NCBI GenBank assembly: GCA_009773475.1
Contig: WSXV01000002.1
Span: 186,001 to 250,000 of the forward strand
Source of the DNA: Desulfobulbaceae bacterium
Lineage (GTDB): Bacteria; Desulfobacterota; Desulfobulbia; Desulfobulbales; Desulfocapsaceae
Direction: 5' to 3'
Length of the DNA stretch: 64,000 bases
The translations under genes and the position numbers were made by a program. A model generated the notes under the pieces. That model was not told the origin of the DNA, made no database searches, and saw only the letters and a program-made list of their open reading frames with translations. Below are positions 1 through 11,547 of the stretch, piece after piece (the stretch's first letter is position 1; every line of letters starts with the position of its first letter).

Positions 1-76
1 TCTCATCTTAGGTTGTCAAAATCATTGATGTTTTTTTGTCTTTCTCTTTAGTTTTTTGGTTCCCATGCACCGCATC

Positions 77-237
77 CAGTTCCGACCCTCAGAGTCTACG
101 CTTTATGCTTCGTTTGCCTGTGTATCCTGGGAACCAGGAGAACAACGACTGGATCTCAGAAGTTAAGCAGACAGGATGGGCACGCTTCGCTTTGCCCATC
201 CTACAACTTCGCTTACCTGCCCATCCTACGACTGTTT
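77..237 (-). repeat. Dispersed palindromic repeat, copy 1 (inverted)
   Basis: This gene-free left edge holds a copy of a repeat found again at 6609-6805 in the opposite orientation. Shared blocks include AGTCTACGCTTTATG, AGGAGAACAAC and CTGGATCTCAGAAGTTA. The stretch near 174-205 is a small palindrome (GGATGGGCACGC against GCCCATCC). Nothing coding is supported in 1-364. A partial copy of a second palindrome family (GGTTCCCATGC) lies at about 58-70. Confidence 0.75.
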
Positions 238-364
238 GCAGGGAGAGGAGTTAGTACAATTTCTGCAAAAAATTATTTTAATTTCACGAATGAGACTCCG
301 AGAGCCTCGAATTAGTGGCGATTGGAAGCGTCATTGTCCTGAACACCTTCCGTCTTCTGTCCTT

Positions 365-1189
365 TCACAGCAGTTTCATCCGAAAGCGGGTTTTTTGATA
401 GCGCAAGACCACGCCTTCCCAGATAATCCGGTCCAGATAGAGTTCGTTTTCCACCATGTCACCCTCTCGGCAGATCCGGTTGTTGATGATGATCAGGCGT
501 TTGGCGGGATTCTGGGCGTACACGTGGCCGGCCAGTTGTAAGGGTGGCAGGCTTTTTCTGACAGCAGCCGGTAAATCCTGGAGCAGGGGTAGGACGTCTG
601 TGTCATCGGCAGCGCCTTCCGATTCCGCTGCTTTGGCGGAAGGGGCGGTGACTGGCTGCATAGCTCCGGGAAGATCTTCTAGCTTTTTCATGGCCGCTTC
701 TTCTCTGATCGGCCTCTGTTTGCTGCCTTTTGCCAACTCTTCGGCCGGTTCTGTTGTTCCTGCAACCGGTTTCAAGGCTGTCTTTTCAGGGATGCCTGGC
801 GACGGGATGGCATCGGGATGGCTCTCTGTTGTGGCCGCCACTTTTTTGCCTGAGGTTTTGTCTCGGCCTGTCGGCGTGTCCTTTGCGGGAGCAGGCTGAG
901 CAAAAGGCGCGGGTTGATCAGCCTGCTCCTGTAAGTGTCCAATGTTCTTTTCCAGGTTGGAAATTTTTTCTTGCAGGACAACCTCATCATTCCGTTTGCC
1001 CCGATAAAAAACAAGCATTGAGACGAGACCAACAAGCAGGAGCCCAGCTCCAATCCATCTCCAGGAAGAGGCCTTCTTTTCGATCTGCTGAGGGGCAGGC
1101 CGTTTTCCATGATCACTTTGCAGCCCCGGAACTTCCCCCTGCTTGCGTTCCCGATCGGACTTTTTCAGTGCTTCCAGAATATAGGACAT
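365..1189 (-). CDS. gspB: Type II secretion assembly factor GspB-like protein
   Basis: This 274-residue protein starts with MSYILEALKKSDRERK, the N-terminus typical of GspB/ExeB partners of the GspA ATPase. A short cytoplasmic segment is followed by one membrane helix (about 43-62), a coiled-coil stretch, a low-complexity Ala/Pro/Lys linker, and a C-terminal T2SSB-type domain (about 205-272) with the blocks LQLAGHVYAQNPAKR and ICREGDMVENELYLD. In the known family, GspA and GspB form an inner-membrane complex that helps place the secretin in the peptidoglycan and outer membrane. It lies 17 bases downstream of gspA on the same strand, so the two are probably co-transcribed. The start is an ATG. 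Function is from family knowledge; the domain match is seen directly. Confidence 0.85.
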   Translation of the reverse strand: MSYILEALKKSDRERKQGEVPGLQSDHGKRPAPQQIEKKASSWRWIGAGLLLVGLVSMLVFYRGKRNDEVVLQEKISNLEKNIGHLQEQADQPAPFAQPAPAKDTPTGRDKTSGKKVAATTESHPDAIPSPGIPEKTALKPVAGTTEPAEELAKGSKQRPIREEAAMKKLEDLPGAMQPVTAPSAKAAESEGAADDTDVLPLLQDLPAAVRKSLPPLQLAGHVYAQNPAKRLIIINNRICREGDMVENELYLDRIIWEGVVLRYQKTRFRMKLL

Positions 1190-1206
1190 GATCAGTGATC
1201 CATTTT

Positions 1207-2328
1207 TCAGTTTTCAGGCGGTGGAAATGGTTTCGGTGCAAGCCCGTCTTGGGCTGCCGCTCCGTCTTCTTTTTCTGGAACCTGTTGGAGATTCAGAATA
1301 TTGATTCCTGTCGTTGGCTCAGCAGGGCCGGCTGGTGCAATCTCCGTGACCGGCTTGGCCGGTCGGCTCAGTTCGGTCCGTTCATTTCCGGCGACAAACT
1401 GCCAGCGGCCATAATACAAGGAGACCGCCAGCGCACCCAGAACAATGAGCAGCAGGCTTGCAAGAAAGATCTGGAGGGAGATGCCCCGGGTTAAAGAGGC
1501 CAAGCCTTTTTTGCCGGTGCGTCCGCCAAAGACTTCCCGGGCCGCCTGATTGACGATCTTCAGGTCAACCTGCTCTTTTTCTTCGACATAGGCCCCCAGT
1601 AAGGACCTGTCACAGAGGACATTGATCAGTCGGGGGATGCCACGGCTCAACTCCCCCACCCGCTTGAGCGCCGCCTTGGAAAAGAGCCGTTTTCGGCTGC
1701 CGGCCACGGCCAGCCGATGTTCCACGTAGGCGGGCACATCCTCAGCGGCCAGGGGTAGAAGGTGATAGCGGGAGGTAATGCGCTGATTGATCTGGGCCAC
1801 CTCTTCCTGATCGAGAAGCTGGCGCAGTTCCGGCTGGCCGAGGAGGATTATTTTCAGCAGTTTCTGCTCTCCGGTCTCCAGATTGGTGAGCAGGCGCAGC
1901 TGCTCCAGGGTGTCGATGCTCAAATTCTGGGCCTCGTCAATGAGCAGGGCGGTGATCCTTCCCCGGGCGTGCGCATCCAGCAGATAGCGGTTGAGGTGGT
2001 CGATATAGGTCTTGATGCTGTTGGGATCGCCGCTGACGGCAATCTCCAGTTCGTCACAGATCGAGGCCAGCAGCTCCATGGCATTGAGCTTAGGGTTGAG
2101 GATCAGGGCCAGATCGGTATTCTCCGGCAGCTGTTCCATCAGGCAGCGGCATACCGTCGTCTTGCCCGCACCAACAGCGCCGGTCAGAAGAATCAGGCAG
2201 CCGTCACTGTTGATCCCATAGAGCAGGTGGGCAAGGGCCTCCTGATGCAGCGCGCTCATGAAGAGATAGCGGGGATCCGGGGCAATGGAAAAGGGTTTCT
2301 CTTTGAGTTCGAAATAGTGTGTGTACAT
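1207..2328 (-). CDS. gspA: GspA/ExeA-family AAA ATPase
   Basis: This 373-residue ATPase opens with MYTHYFELKEKPFSIAPDPR, the signature N-terminus of ExeA/MshM-type proteins. Walker A is GAVGAGKTT (about 50-58) and Walker B is LLIDEAQ (about 128-134). A sensor-like block GQPELRQLL follows, and one membrane helix lies at about 284-305. The C-terminal periplasmic part is short and shows no obvious peptidoglycan-binding domain. In ExeA the ATPase works with GspB in secretin assembly. I chose the ATG at 2328; a TTG two codons upstream is also in frame. It heads a minus-strand pair with gspB and diverges from gspF across about 280 bases. Without the rest of the T2SS nearby, a role in type IV pilus or MSHA-like assembly is also possible. 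Confidence 0.85.
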   Translation of the reverse strand: MYTHYFELKEKPFSIAPDPRYLFMSALHQEALAHLLYGINSDGCLILLTGAVGAGKTTVCRCLMEQLPENTDLALILNPKLNAMELLASICDELEIAVSGDPNSIKTYIDHLNRYLLDAHARGRITALLIDEAQNLSIDTLEQLRLLTNLETGEQKLLKIILLGQPELRQLLDQEEVAQINQRITSRYHLLPLAAEDVPAYVEHRLAVAGSRKRLFSKAALKRVGELSRGIPRLINVLCDRSLLGAYVEEKEQVDLKIVNQAAREVFGGRTGKKGLASLTRGISLQIFLASLLLIVLGALAVSLYYGRWQFVAGNERTELSRPAKPVTEIAPAGPAEPTTGINILNLQQVPEKEDGAAAQDGLAPKPFPPPEN

Positions 2329-2608
2329 GATCAAGGCTGAAGAAGAAGGAACCTAACCCCAATGAACGGAATAAACGCCTTTTTAGTTTTTCGCTGCAAG
2401 CGGTTGCAGGCTTGCATGGAGTGCGCTGACTTTTGCATGAAAAGCATTAGGGATACTATAGGATATATAATCTCCAATTTCCAATTCTTCTTGTTTCCCA
2501 TTGAAATTCCCTCTCAGGCTGATACGATAGCAGAAGTGAAGATTGCCGGAAGTTATTCTTATCTCCGGCTTATTGAGTCTGGCCATAACCACCCTCGCAT
2601 ATACTATC

Positions 2609-3835
2609 ATGCCCATCTACGAATACACTGCATACGATCAGAAAGGCAAGTCCAGAAGTGGAATCATTGAGGCTGATAATGAGACCGGGGCCCGCGCCAA
2701 ATTGCGGGCTGCGGGGAAATATCCGGTGCAGCTCAAGGAAAATTTGTCCCAAGGTGCGAGCACCGGCAAGCACCTGCTGGCGACCTCCTTGACCTTTGAG
2801 CGGGTAAAATCGGCGGAGATTCATCTCTTCACCCGCCAACTTGCAACCCTTCTGGGCGCAGGGATTCCTCTGATCAACACCCTCAGCTCACTGCTTGAGC
2901 AGACCGCCAATCCGGCCTTAAAAAAAGTGCTGGCCCAGATCAAGGATTCCATCAACGAGGGCAATACCCTGACCAATTCGCTGGCCCGGCATCCGAAACT
3001 CTTCTCCAATATCTATATCAATATGGTGCGGGCCGGCGAGGCCTCCGGGTCACTGGACATCGTCCTGGAAAAGCTGGCGGATTTCGGCGAAAAGCAGCAG
3101 ACCCTCCAGGGCCGTCTGAAGGCGGCGTTGGTCTATCCGGTCTTTATGGCCATTATCGGCAGCGCCATCCTCTTTTTGCTTGTCACCTATATCGTCCCCA
3201 ATATCACCAAGGTCTTTGATGACATGGAGCGGACCCTGCCACTGCCGACCCGGCTTCTCCTCTCGTTGAGTGATCTGCTGCGAGGCTACTGGTGGCTGGT
3301 GTTGATTTTCCTGGTTGGGGTCTTTTTTTCCTTCCGACTTTTTCTGAAAAGCGCCAAGGGGCGGCAACTCTGGGATCACTTCAAGCTGAAGATGCCGATC
3401 ATCGGGAACGTCAACCAGAAGATTATCCTGGCCCGTTTCGGCTCGACCCTTGCCAGTCTTTTGGGCAGCAGTGTGCCCCTGGTCACTTCCATGCAGATCG
3501 TCCAGTCCCTCGTCAATAATTCCCTTATTGCCGAGGTGATTGAGGAGGCCATCGACCAGATCCGCAAGGGCAAAAGCATGGCCAAGGCCCTGGGCGGATC
3601 GCCCTGGTTTCCTCCCATCTTTGTCCAGATGATCAGCGTCGGTGAGCAGAGCGGCAATATGGAACCCATGCTGCAGAAGGTTTCCGAGGCCTACGAACGG
3701 GAGGTGGATATGGCCATCCTGGGCATGACCTCGCTCCTCGAGCCGATCATGATCCTGGCCATGGGCCTGGCCGTAGGGTTCGTCGTGCTCTCCATTTTAC
3801 TGCCGATTTTTGAGATGAATCAGATGGTTGGGTAA
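2609..3835 (+). CDS. gspF: GspF-family inner membrane platform protein
   Basis: This 408-residue protein begins MPIYEYTAYDQKGKSRSG, the standard start of GspF/PilC platform proteins. It has two T2SSF domains, the first around 70-195 (FTRQLATLLGAGIPL) and the second around 275-400 (FGSTLASLLGSSVPLV), separated by membrane helices near 170-190 and 220-240, with a last helix near 380-400. Family members sit at the base of the type II secretion machine and couple the GspE ATPase to pseudopilus growth. The ATG at 2609 gives the normal family length; the 22-residue upstream extension in frame is not family-like. No gspE, gspD or pseudopilin follows, so the gene is separated from any full operon. 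PilC is the main alternative name, but the sequence reads as GspF. Confidence 0.85.
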   Translation: MPIYEYTAYDQKGKSRSGIIEADNETGARAKLRAAGKYPVQLKENLSQGASTGKHLLATSLTFERVKSAEIHLFTRQLATLLGAGIPLINTLSSLLEQTANPALKKVLAQIKDSINEGNTLTNSLARHPKLFSNIYINMVRAGEASGSLDIVLEKLADFGEKQQTLQGRLKAALVYPVFMAIIGSAILFLLVTYIVPNITKVFDDMERTLPLPTRLLLSLSDLLRGYWWLVLIFLVGVFFSFRLFLKSAKGRQLWDHFKLKMPIIGNVNQKIILARFGSTLASLLGSSVPLVTSMQIVQSLVNNSLIAEVIEEAIDQIRKGKSMAKALGGSPWFPPIFVQMISVGEQSGNMEPMLQKVSEAYEREVDMAILGMTSLLEPIMILAMGLAVGFVVLSILLPIFEMNQMVG

Positions 3836-3859
3836 AAAGGCTGAAGGCTGATGCTCCCT

Positions 3860-3888
3860 CTGGTTCCCATGCGGGGCATGGCAACCAG
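3860..3888. repeat. Short palindrome, CTGGTTCCCATGC family
   Basis: The block CTGGTTCCCATGC is followed by its near-complement GCATGGCAACCAG, giving an imperfect hairpin between gspF and the next kinase gene. Related palindromes occur at 6511-6529 and 11860-11888, so this is a dispersed repeat and not a gene-specific terminator. Confidence 0.65.
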
Positions 3889-4000
3889 AAGAAATAAGAT
3901 GGTTGACGGAGAGTGTTCTTGGCTGGTATTAATATAGCCTTTGATACTAGCATGTTCTGGAATAAACGGTCCTGGCCTACTCCCCCCTCCTTGAATTCTT

Positions 4001-6472
4001 ATGCTTACCCTTGATCTCATCCTCAATCTCAGTCTGCTGGTGTCGCTCAGCATTATTTCCGGTTTTATCGAGAACCGCTGGAGTCGGCAGACCCGTCAGG
4101 GGCAGCTTCTGCAGGGGCTGCTTTTTGGTCTGGTCGCGGTGATTGGCATGTTGCGGCCGCTGGATCTGGCCCCCGGCCTGCTTATTGACGGCCGCTCGAT
4201 CATGGTCAGTTTGTGCGCCTTTTTCTTCGGGCCCTGGGCGGCCCTTGCGGCCGTTGTTCCCACCACCGTCTGTCGCATCGGGCTGGGTGGAGCGGGCATG
4301 ATCGTGGGGGTACTGATTGTTCTTTCCTCTGCGGCAATTGGCCTTCTGGCCCATTCCCGTTTCAATCCCAACTCTCACCCGCCATCCATGGGCCGTTTGT
4401 ATCTCTTTGGGCTGGTTGTTCATCTGATGATGCTTGTCTTGATGTTTTTCCTTCCGGAAAGTTTGGACATGCTGGTTCTTAAAAACATCGGTCTGCCCGT
4501 TCTGCTGTTCTACCCGCTAGCCACCATCCTGGCAGGCAAAATTCTTGCCGATCAGACCATTGCCATCCGGAACCTTCTGGAATTGCAGGAAAGTGAGGAC
4601 CTCTTCAGGAGTCTGTTCGATGACCATCTGGCGGTTAAATGGATTTTGGATCCCGACAGCGGCCGGATCATCGACGCCAATCAGGCGGCGGCCGCCTATT
4701 ACGGTTGGTCACAGGAAGAGCTGAGGAGGATGAAGATCCAGGAGATCAATACCTTGCCTCCCGAAGAGATTCAGCAGCAGATAGCCCTGGTCAAGGCCGG
4801 GAAGAAAAACCAGTTTGAGTTTCGTCACCGTCGCGCCGATGGTTCCATCCGGGATGTGGCGGTGTTCAGCAGTAAGATTATGATCAAGGGCAGGACGCTT
4901 CTGCACTCCATTATCCACGATATCACCGAGCAAAAACAGGGTGAGAAACGACTGCGGGAGCAGGAGGAAAGGTATCGAGCTCTTGTAGATAACGCGCCCA
5001 TTGGTATTTTCACCATCACCTCCAAGGGGGAGACGCTGATGATGAATCAAGCCATGGCGGATTTCCTGGAGTGCGCCTCACCGCAGCAGGCGATCCACTA
5101 TTATACAGATATCGGCAACATGCTCTGGGTTTTTCCCGACGAGCATCTCCGCTATGTCAAGATGCTGTGGGAGCAGGGGCAGGTTGAAAATTTTGAATTT
5201 CAGGCCCGAACCCTCCTTGGCAAGCCCATCTGGCTGGACGTGTGCGCCCGTATGGCTGATAAAATGGAGGATGGTTCGTTTATCATCGAAGGCTTTGCCT
5301 CCGATATTACCGACCGGCACAAACTGGAAGAGCAATTTCTTCATGCCCAGAAGATGGAATCGGTGGGCCGCTTGGCTGGCGGGGTGGCCCATGATTTCAA
5401 CAATATGCTTGCGGTCATTCTTGGCTACTCGGAAATAGGATTAACAAAAGTCGATCCGGCCTCACCGCTTTCTCTCTACCTTCAGGAGATCAGCAATGCC
5501 GGCCACCGGGCCAGGCAGGTTACCCAGCAATTACTCGCCTTTGCTCGTCGACAAGCCATTGCCCCCAAGGTTCTTGACTTGAACATCACCATCGAGGAGA
5601 TGCTCAAGATGCTGCACCGTCTGATTGGCGAGGATATTGATCTGGCCTGGAAACCGGCGCCGGATCTGTGGCCGGTGAAAATCGATCCCTCCCAGGTGGA
5701 TCAGATCCTGGTCAACCTCTGTGTGAATGCCCGGGACGCCATAGCCGATGTCGGCAAGATCACCATCGAGACCCAGAATGTCGTCTTTGATCAGCTCTAC
5801 TGTGAGGATCATCTGGAATTTATCCCTGGCGAATTTGTGCGATTGGCAGTGAGTGATACCGGTCGTGGCATAGACAAGGAGATCCTTAATAAAATCTTTG
5901 AGCCATTTTTTACCACCAAGGGGCTTGGCTCCGGCACTGGTCTGGGGCTTGCCACGGTGTACGGGATCGTCAAGCAGAATGGCGGATTTGTCAATGTGTA
6001 CAGCGAGCCGGGTAAGGGCACCAGCTTTCATATCTATCTGCTGCGAAACACCGAACAACAGGAGATTGACGGGAGCCCGTCTGAGAAGGGGGAGATCCTC
6101 TTCGGACATGGAGAGACCATACTGGTGGTGGAGGACGAGGCTGTTATTCTGCAGCTTGCCCAGGTGATTCTTGAAGGCTTGGGGTATCGGGTACTGACTG
6201 CCGGGACTCCAGCTGAGGCCCTGCGTCTGGCTGAAGAACATGGCAGCGAGCTGCATCTGTTGCTGACCGATGTGGTCATGCCTGGGTGCAATGGCAAGGA
6301 GCTGGCCGATCGTCTGTGCTTCCTCCATCCGACACTTAAGTATCTGTTTATGTCCGGATACACCGCCAACGTCATTGCACACCGCGGCATCCTTGAGGAT
6401 GGGGTCCATTTCATCCAGAAGCCTTTTTCCCGGGAACAGCTGGCAAAGAAGGTCAGGGAGGCGATGGAGTGA
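4001..6472 (+). CDS. Hybrid sensor histidine kinase with LytS-type 5TM sensor
   Basis: The 823-residue protein starts with about six hydrophobic helices (1-185) containing a block like the 5TMR-LYT sensor (SIISGFIENRW, then LIDGRSIMVSLCAFFFGP). Two PAS domains follow (about 200-315 and 325-445). The HisKA box GGVAHDFNNMLAVI has its phospho-accepting His near 464. The HATPase has NLCVNARDAI, DTGRGI and GSGTGLGL. The C-terminal receiver has the acidic start VVEDE and a phospho-acceptor Asp near 757 (LLTDVVMPG). All kinase motifs look intact. The ligand cannot be read from the sequence. There is no output partner next door; the nearest regulator is the sigma-54 activator at 10119. The ATG has no strong ribosome-binding site. 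Confidence 0.85.
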   Translation: MLTLDLILNLSLLVSLSIISGFIENRWSRQTRQGQLLQGLLFGLVAVIGMLRPLDLAPGLLIDGRSIMVSLCAFFFGPWAALAAVVPTTVCRIGLGGAGMIVGVLIVLSSAAIGLLAHSRFNPNSHPPSMGRLYLFGLVVHLMMLVLMFFLPESLDMLVLKNIGLPVLLFYPLATILAGKILADQTIAIRNLLELQESEDLFRSLFDDHLAVKWILDPDSGRIIDANQAAAAYYGWSQEELRRMKIQEINTLPPEEIQQQIALVKAGKKNQFEFRHRRADGSIRDVAVFSSKIMIKGRTLLHSIIHDITEQKQGEKRLREQEERYRALVDNAPIGIFTITSKGETLMMNQAMADFLECASPQQAIHYYTDIGNMLWVFPDEHLRYVKMLWEQGQVENFEFQARTLLGKPIWLDVCARMADKMEDGSFIIEGFASDITDRHKLEEQFLHAQKMESVGRLAGGVAHDFNNMLAVILGYSEIGLTKVDPASPLSLYLQEISNAGHRARQVTQQLLAFARRQAIAPKVLDLNITIEEMLKMLHRLIGEDIDLAWKPAPDLWPVKIDPSQVDQILVNLCVNARDAIADVGKITIETQNVVFDQLYCEDHLEFIPGEFVRLAVSDTGRGIDKEILNKIFEPFFTTKGLGSGTGLGLATVYGIVKQNGGFVNVYSEPGKGTSFHIYLLRNTEQQEIDGSPSEKGEILFGHGETILVVEDEAVILQLAQVILEGLGYRVLTAGTPAEALRLAEEHGSELHLLLTDVVMPGCNGKELADRLCFLHPTLKYLFMSGYTANVIAHRGILEDGVHFIQKPFSREQLAKKVREAME

Positions 6473-6510
6473 TAGGAGCCGAAACTGGATGCGGCGCATC
6501 CGGGCGGCAT

Positions 6511-6529
6511 TCCCATGCGGCGCATGGGA
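6511..6529. repeat. Short palindrome, TCCCATGCGGCGCATGGGA
   Basis: A perfect dyad (TCCCATGCG / CGCATGGGA) lies just after the kinase stop. It belongs to the same family as the palindromes at 3860 and 11860. Confidence 0.7.
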
Positions 6530-6608
6530 ACCAGATTGACCATCGATCGTAGGGGACAGATATTATTGCCTACAACGATTCCAGAGAAAGGGGTTTCTGA
6601 AACCAGTG

Positions 6609-6805
6609 GTAGGATGGGCAAAGCGAAGCGTGCCCATCAATTCCTTGAGCAGACATGATGGGCACGCTGCGCTTCGGAGTCTTCGCTTACCTGCCCATCC
6701 TACGGCTAACTTCTGAGATCCAGCTGTTGTTCTCCTGATTCCCTTGAGACACAGGTAAGCAAGACATAAAGCGTAGACTCCGAGGATCGGAACTGGGTAT
6801 TGCGC
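6609..6805 (+). repeat. Dispersed palindromic repeat, copy 2
   Basis: This copy has two parts. The first (GTAGGATGGGCAAAGCG through CTGCCCATCCTAC, about 95 bases) is nearly identical to 19657-19768. The second (about 6700-6805) is the reverse complement of 77-180. It fills much of the 470-base gene-free gap at 6473-6942 between two convergent kinase genes. Confidence 0.8.
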
Positions 6806-6830
6806 ACAATGAAGAATTACACCCCCCGTT

Positions 6831-6912
6831 GTCATTCCCGCGCAGGCTGGAATCCAGACCGTACCTAAATTGTAGAAAAATGGATTCTCGATCAAACCAT
6901 TCGGGAATGCCG
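6831..6912. repeat. GTCATTCCCGCG-type repeat pair
   Basis: The block GTCATTCCCGCGCAGG...GGAATCCAG is followed about 25 bases later by an inverted, decayed partner (TGGATTCTCG...CGGGAATG). A better-kept pair of the same family lies at 11548-11760. Such repeats are common intergenic elements in many proteobacteria. Confidence 0.65.
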
Positions 6913-6942
6913 CCCTGGATATTTTCCAGGAACCGCTGACTT

Positions 6943-9642
6943 TTACCTTCCTCCCATCGCCTTTCCGATTATTGCTGACAATGCTTCCAGAGAAAGGGGT
7001 TTCTGAAACCAGTCGGTAAGGCCCTGTTCGAGAAGTTCCTCTCTTTTTCCTTCCGGATCATACCCGCTCATGAGCACGCATTTGATTGCGGGATTTATAG
7101 CCTGCAGGGCGTAGAACAGGCCTGCGCCATCCATCTCCGGCATCACCATATCCGAGATGACCATGGCCACCGGTTCCGCACTGGTTTTCTGGTGTGCCGC
7201 ATATATCTCGAGGGCCTCCTGTCCATTGGTGGCCGTCAACACCCGATAGTTGAGATGCTGGAGCATGCTCTGCATCGCTTCCCGAACCGACGGTTCATCC
7301 TCCACAAAAAGGATGGTTTCGCCCTGTCCCATCGTTATCTGTTCGGCTGTCGGCGCTTCCGGCTCCAAACCGCCCGGCATGATCGGGGGCAGATAGATGA
7401 CAAAGCTCGTCCCCTGACCCGGTTCACTGCTCACGGTCAGGTGGCCGCCATGTTGTTTGGTAATCCCGAAGACCTGTGCCAGGCCCAGCCCGGAGCCCTT
7501 ACCCACCTCTTTGGTGGTAAAAAATGGTTCAAAGATCCGGGCAAGAAGCTCCCGCGATATCCCAGTGCCGGTGTCAGTGACCGTGATGGTGATCCATTCT
7601 CCACGAATAGGATGCTGGCAGAGGAAACATGTGGTTTCTTTCAGTATCTTCACCCGCCCCAGCTTTACCGGCAGATCACCACCTTTTGGCATGGCGTCGC
7701 GGGCGTTGATCACCAGGTTGGTCAGGAGTTGTTGAATCTGGGCGGGGTCGCCCTGGATCAGATAATCCCCGGGCTCGATATCGAGATGGAGATGAATCGT
7801 CTCGGGAATGATGCTGCGCAGAAACTTGATGATCTCCTTAAGAAAGGGGGTGAGATCCAGCGCCCTGGGGCGGCGGATGGACTGACGGCTGAAGTCGAGC
7901 ATCTGCTGCACCAGATGGGCCGCCCGTTTTCCAGACGAGATAATGATGGCAATATCCTTGCGCGCCTGTTCCGGCATGGTGGGCGATTGGTCCAGCAGCT
8001 GGGCAAAGCCGAGGATACTGGTCAGGGTGTTATTGAAATCATGGGCAATGCCGGCGGTTAACTGGCCGATGGCCGAGAGCCGTTCCTGCTGGACCACCCG
8101 CTGTTCCAGCTCTTTGTTTTTGGTAATGTCGACATGAATGCCGGCAGCGCGAGTCGGTCTGCCGGAGGCATCGCGGCTGACAATCTGGCCGGCAGTGTGA
8201 ATCCATTTCCATTGTCCGGACTTGGTGCGCAGACGATGGTCATTCTCATAAAAGAGGGTGCGGCCTTCAAAGTGGTCGGTTATGGCTTCCAGCACCGCAG
8301 GAAGGTCGTCGGGGTGGACAAGATTTTTCCAGCCATCCAGGCCGGGTTCGATTTCCTCTTTGCGATAGCCCAGCATCTCGGCCCAGCGATCGTTGATGAT
8401 CATTTTACCCGTTGGAATGTCCATATCCCACATACCCAGATTTCCCCCTTGTAAAACGAGCTGCAGCCGTTCCTCACTTTGCCGCAAGGATCTTTCGATC
8501 AGGAGTTGGGGGGTCACATCCTGCATTGTGCCCGTCGAACGCAGTGGTGTGCCTGCATTATCATAAACGGTTTCACCTTGCTCCCGAACATATTTGATTG
8601 AGCCATCCTCCATCAACAGCCGGTGTAAGATGTCACAGGGGGTTCTGGTTTGCACCGAGTGCTCATAGGCCTGCATCACCATTTCCCGGTCGTCCGGGTG
8701 AACGCCTTCCTGAAATGTCTGCAAAGAGGGTTGAAACACTTTGGGGTCCTTGCCGAAAATGCGAAAGACCTCTTGCGACCACTGGAGCCGGTTGGTGATG
8801 AGGTCCAGTGTCCAGTGCCCCAGATGGGCGAGGCGCTGCGCCTCCTCATGTCGGGAGTGAAGGGCTTCCAGCGTCTTTTCCGTTTGAGTTTGTTGAATTA
8901 CTCGCTGTTTAATATAACCTCGACCAAACAGCAGGCTGGCAAGGCCAAACAGCCAGATGACTCCCAGGGATAACAGGGCGGTGACGTTGGAATAGTGTTC
9001 ACTGGCCAGGAGATTGGTTATGGGCAGGGAGACACTGATGCCGCCCCGGATATCTCCCACCTTGTAGCCTTGTTGGGCATGACACTTGAGACAGCCCTCG
9101 GTGGTGAGCATCGGCATCATCAGCCGGAGATGGGGTGCGCCATTGATGTCGAGAAACTCAAAGACTTCTGTGCTCCCTTGATCAAAGGCAGTCAAGGCCT
9201 CTTTTTCCCAGGCGTCAGGGCTGTTGTCCGGGTTGAGAAACTGCAGGCTGGTAATGTGCTCGTTGAGGCCATATTTCTCACTTGAGATGGTAAAGACCTG
9301 ACGAATCATATAGGCCGGATTGATGAGGGTCAGTTTTTTGCCGGCGGGGGTTGTGATGTCGCGCTCCGGAACATGGTTCAAATGGGGATTGGGGGGGGTC
9401 TGTTCGCTAACAGGGACGTAGACCCCGCCATGGAGCGTGCCCCAGGCCCGAAACGCCTGATCTTTCTGGAAATGGCTGCGGGCCTCGGCAACAGCGGTCT
9501 GGGTCGTCATCTGCCGATGCTGGTGAACATTGATGGCGAAGATTCCCGCCATAAGCAGGGTCCAGACAATGGCCATAAGCCAGCTGAAGCGGGTTATGTC
9601 TCGTAAAAGTGTTGGGGAAGAGGATTCTGTTTGGGTATTCAT
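6943..9642 (-). CDS. Hybrid sensor histidine kinase with periplasmic CxxCH haem-type sensor
   Basis: This 899-residue protein has membrane helices at about 20-38 and 219-241. They enclose a periplasmic Tll0287/DUF3365-like domain with a single c-type haem motif CLKCH at 184-188. Two PAS domains follow (about 290-400 and 410-525), then a HisKA box [13 protein letters not shown] with His 534, a HATPase domain with [16 protein letters not shown] and GSGLGL, and a receiver with Asp 831 ([12 protein letters not shown]). The layout predicts a redox or gas sensor that reports by phosphorelay. Haem attachment is inferred from the motif and location. I chose the ATG at 9642; an upstream in-frame TTG at 9735 would add 31 residues before the first helix. 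The gene diverges from the sigma-54 activator at 10119, a plausible partner. Confidence 0.85.
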   Translation of the reverse strand: MNTQTESSSPTLLRDITRFSWLMAIVWTLLMAGIFAINVHQHRQMTTQTAVAEARSHFQKDQAFRAWGTLHGGVYVPVSEQTPPNPHLNHVPERDITTPAGKKLTLINPAYMIRQVFTISSEKYGLNEHITSLQFLNPDNSPDAWEKEALTAFDQGSTEVFEFLDINGAPHLRLMMPMLTTEGCLKCHAQQGYKVGDIRGGISVSLPITNLLASEHYSNVTALLSLGVIWLFGLASLLFGRGYIKQRVIQQTQTEKTLEALHSRHEEAQRLAHLGHWTLDLITNRLQWSQEVFRIFGKDPKVFQPSLQTFQEGVHPDDREMVMQAYEHSVQTRTPCDILHRLLMEDGSIKYVREQGETVYDNAGTPLRSTGTMQDVTPQLLIERSLRQSEERLQLVLQGGNLGMWDMDIPTGKMIINDRWAEMLGYRKEEIEPGLDGWKNLVHPDDLPAVLEAITDHFEGRTLFYENDHRLRTKSGQWKWIHTAGQIVSRDASGRPTRAAGIHVDITKNKELEQRVVQQERLSAIGQLTAGIAHDFNNTLTSILGFAQLLDQSPTMPEQARKDIAIIISSGKRAAHLVQQMLDFSRQSIRRPRALDLTPFLKEIIKFLRSIIPETIHLHLDIEPGDYLIQGDPAQIQQLLTNLVINARDAMPKGGDLPVKLGRVKILKETTCFLCQHPIRGEWITITVTDTGTGISRELLARIFEPFFTTKEVGKGSGLGLAQVFGITKQHGGHLTVSSEPGQGTSFVIYLPPIMPGGLEPEAPTAEQITMGQGETILFVEDEPSVREAMQSMLQHLNYRVLTATNGQEALEIYAAHQKTSAEPVAMVISDMVMPEMDGAGLFYALQAINPAIKCVLMSGYDPEGKREELLEQGLTDWFQKPLSLEALSAIIGKAMGGR

Positions 9643-9876
9643 AGAATTTGTGGGGACATCGGGGATCCGAATGGAGCTGCTTTGTCTGATTCTCGTGGGG
9701 AGCCTTGCAGGCTTACAATCTTCGTAAAATGCCAATATTATAATATTTTAGCAATAAAAAAAATGAGCCAAGGGCTTGGGCATAACTCCCCGGGGTAAGA
9801 AGGAAATTCCTTGTATCGGGCCGAGCATCTGTGCTATCTTTGCTGGCACAAGCCTCGTTGCATAATAAGGTTTCAT

Positions 9877-10022
9877 ATGAGCCTCTTGCAAAATTCCAAA
9901 AACACCCTTCGACCGTTCGGCAAGCTCTCGGCTCAGGGTGAACGGTATCTTAGCGGTATCTTGATTGTTCCGTTCGTGGTGAGCCTGTCGAACCACAACT
10001 TATACTTTTGCAAGAGGCTCAT
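9877..10022. mobile_element. MITE-like element, copy 1
   Basis: This 146-base element is bounded by a perfect 17-base terminal inverted repeat, ATGAGCCTCTTGCAAAA at the left and its complement at the right. It has no coding capacity. A second copy of the interior and ends is at 11600-11727. It takes up much of the 476-base space between the divergent kinase and activator genes, so it may separate or carry their promoters. Confidence 0.75.
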
Positions 10023-10118
10023 CTTGCCAATGATTCAAGAATATTCCAAGAGAGAGTCCCTTTTCAATAACACTCGCGCCCCGAAGGGTTGCCCCGTGGA
10101 AAATAATAGGCACAAACC

Positions 10119-11489
<1,371 letters not shown>

Positions 11490-11547
11490 TGCCGTATTTT
11501 GACCTCCATGAGCCTCATTGCACAATGAGGATTTATGTCCACGAGTC

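Noticed and set aside
9643..9735. N-terminal extension of the haem-type kinase from a TTG
   Set aside because: The extension adds charged sequence before the first helix and has no family support; the ATG at 9642 gives a normal N-terminus.
9840..9870. Possible -24/-12 (sigma-54) promoter, TGGCAC...TTGCA
   Set aside because: The GG to GC spacing is 13 bases, not the required 10.
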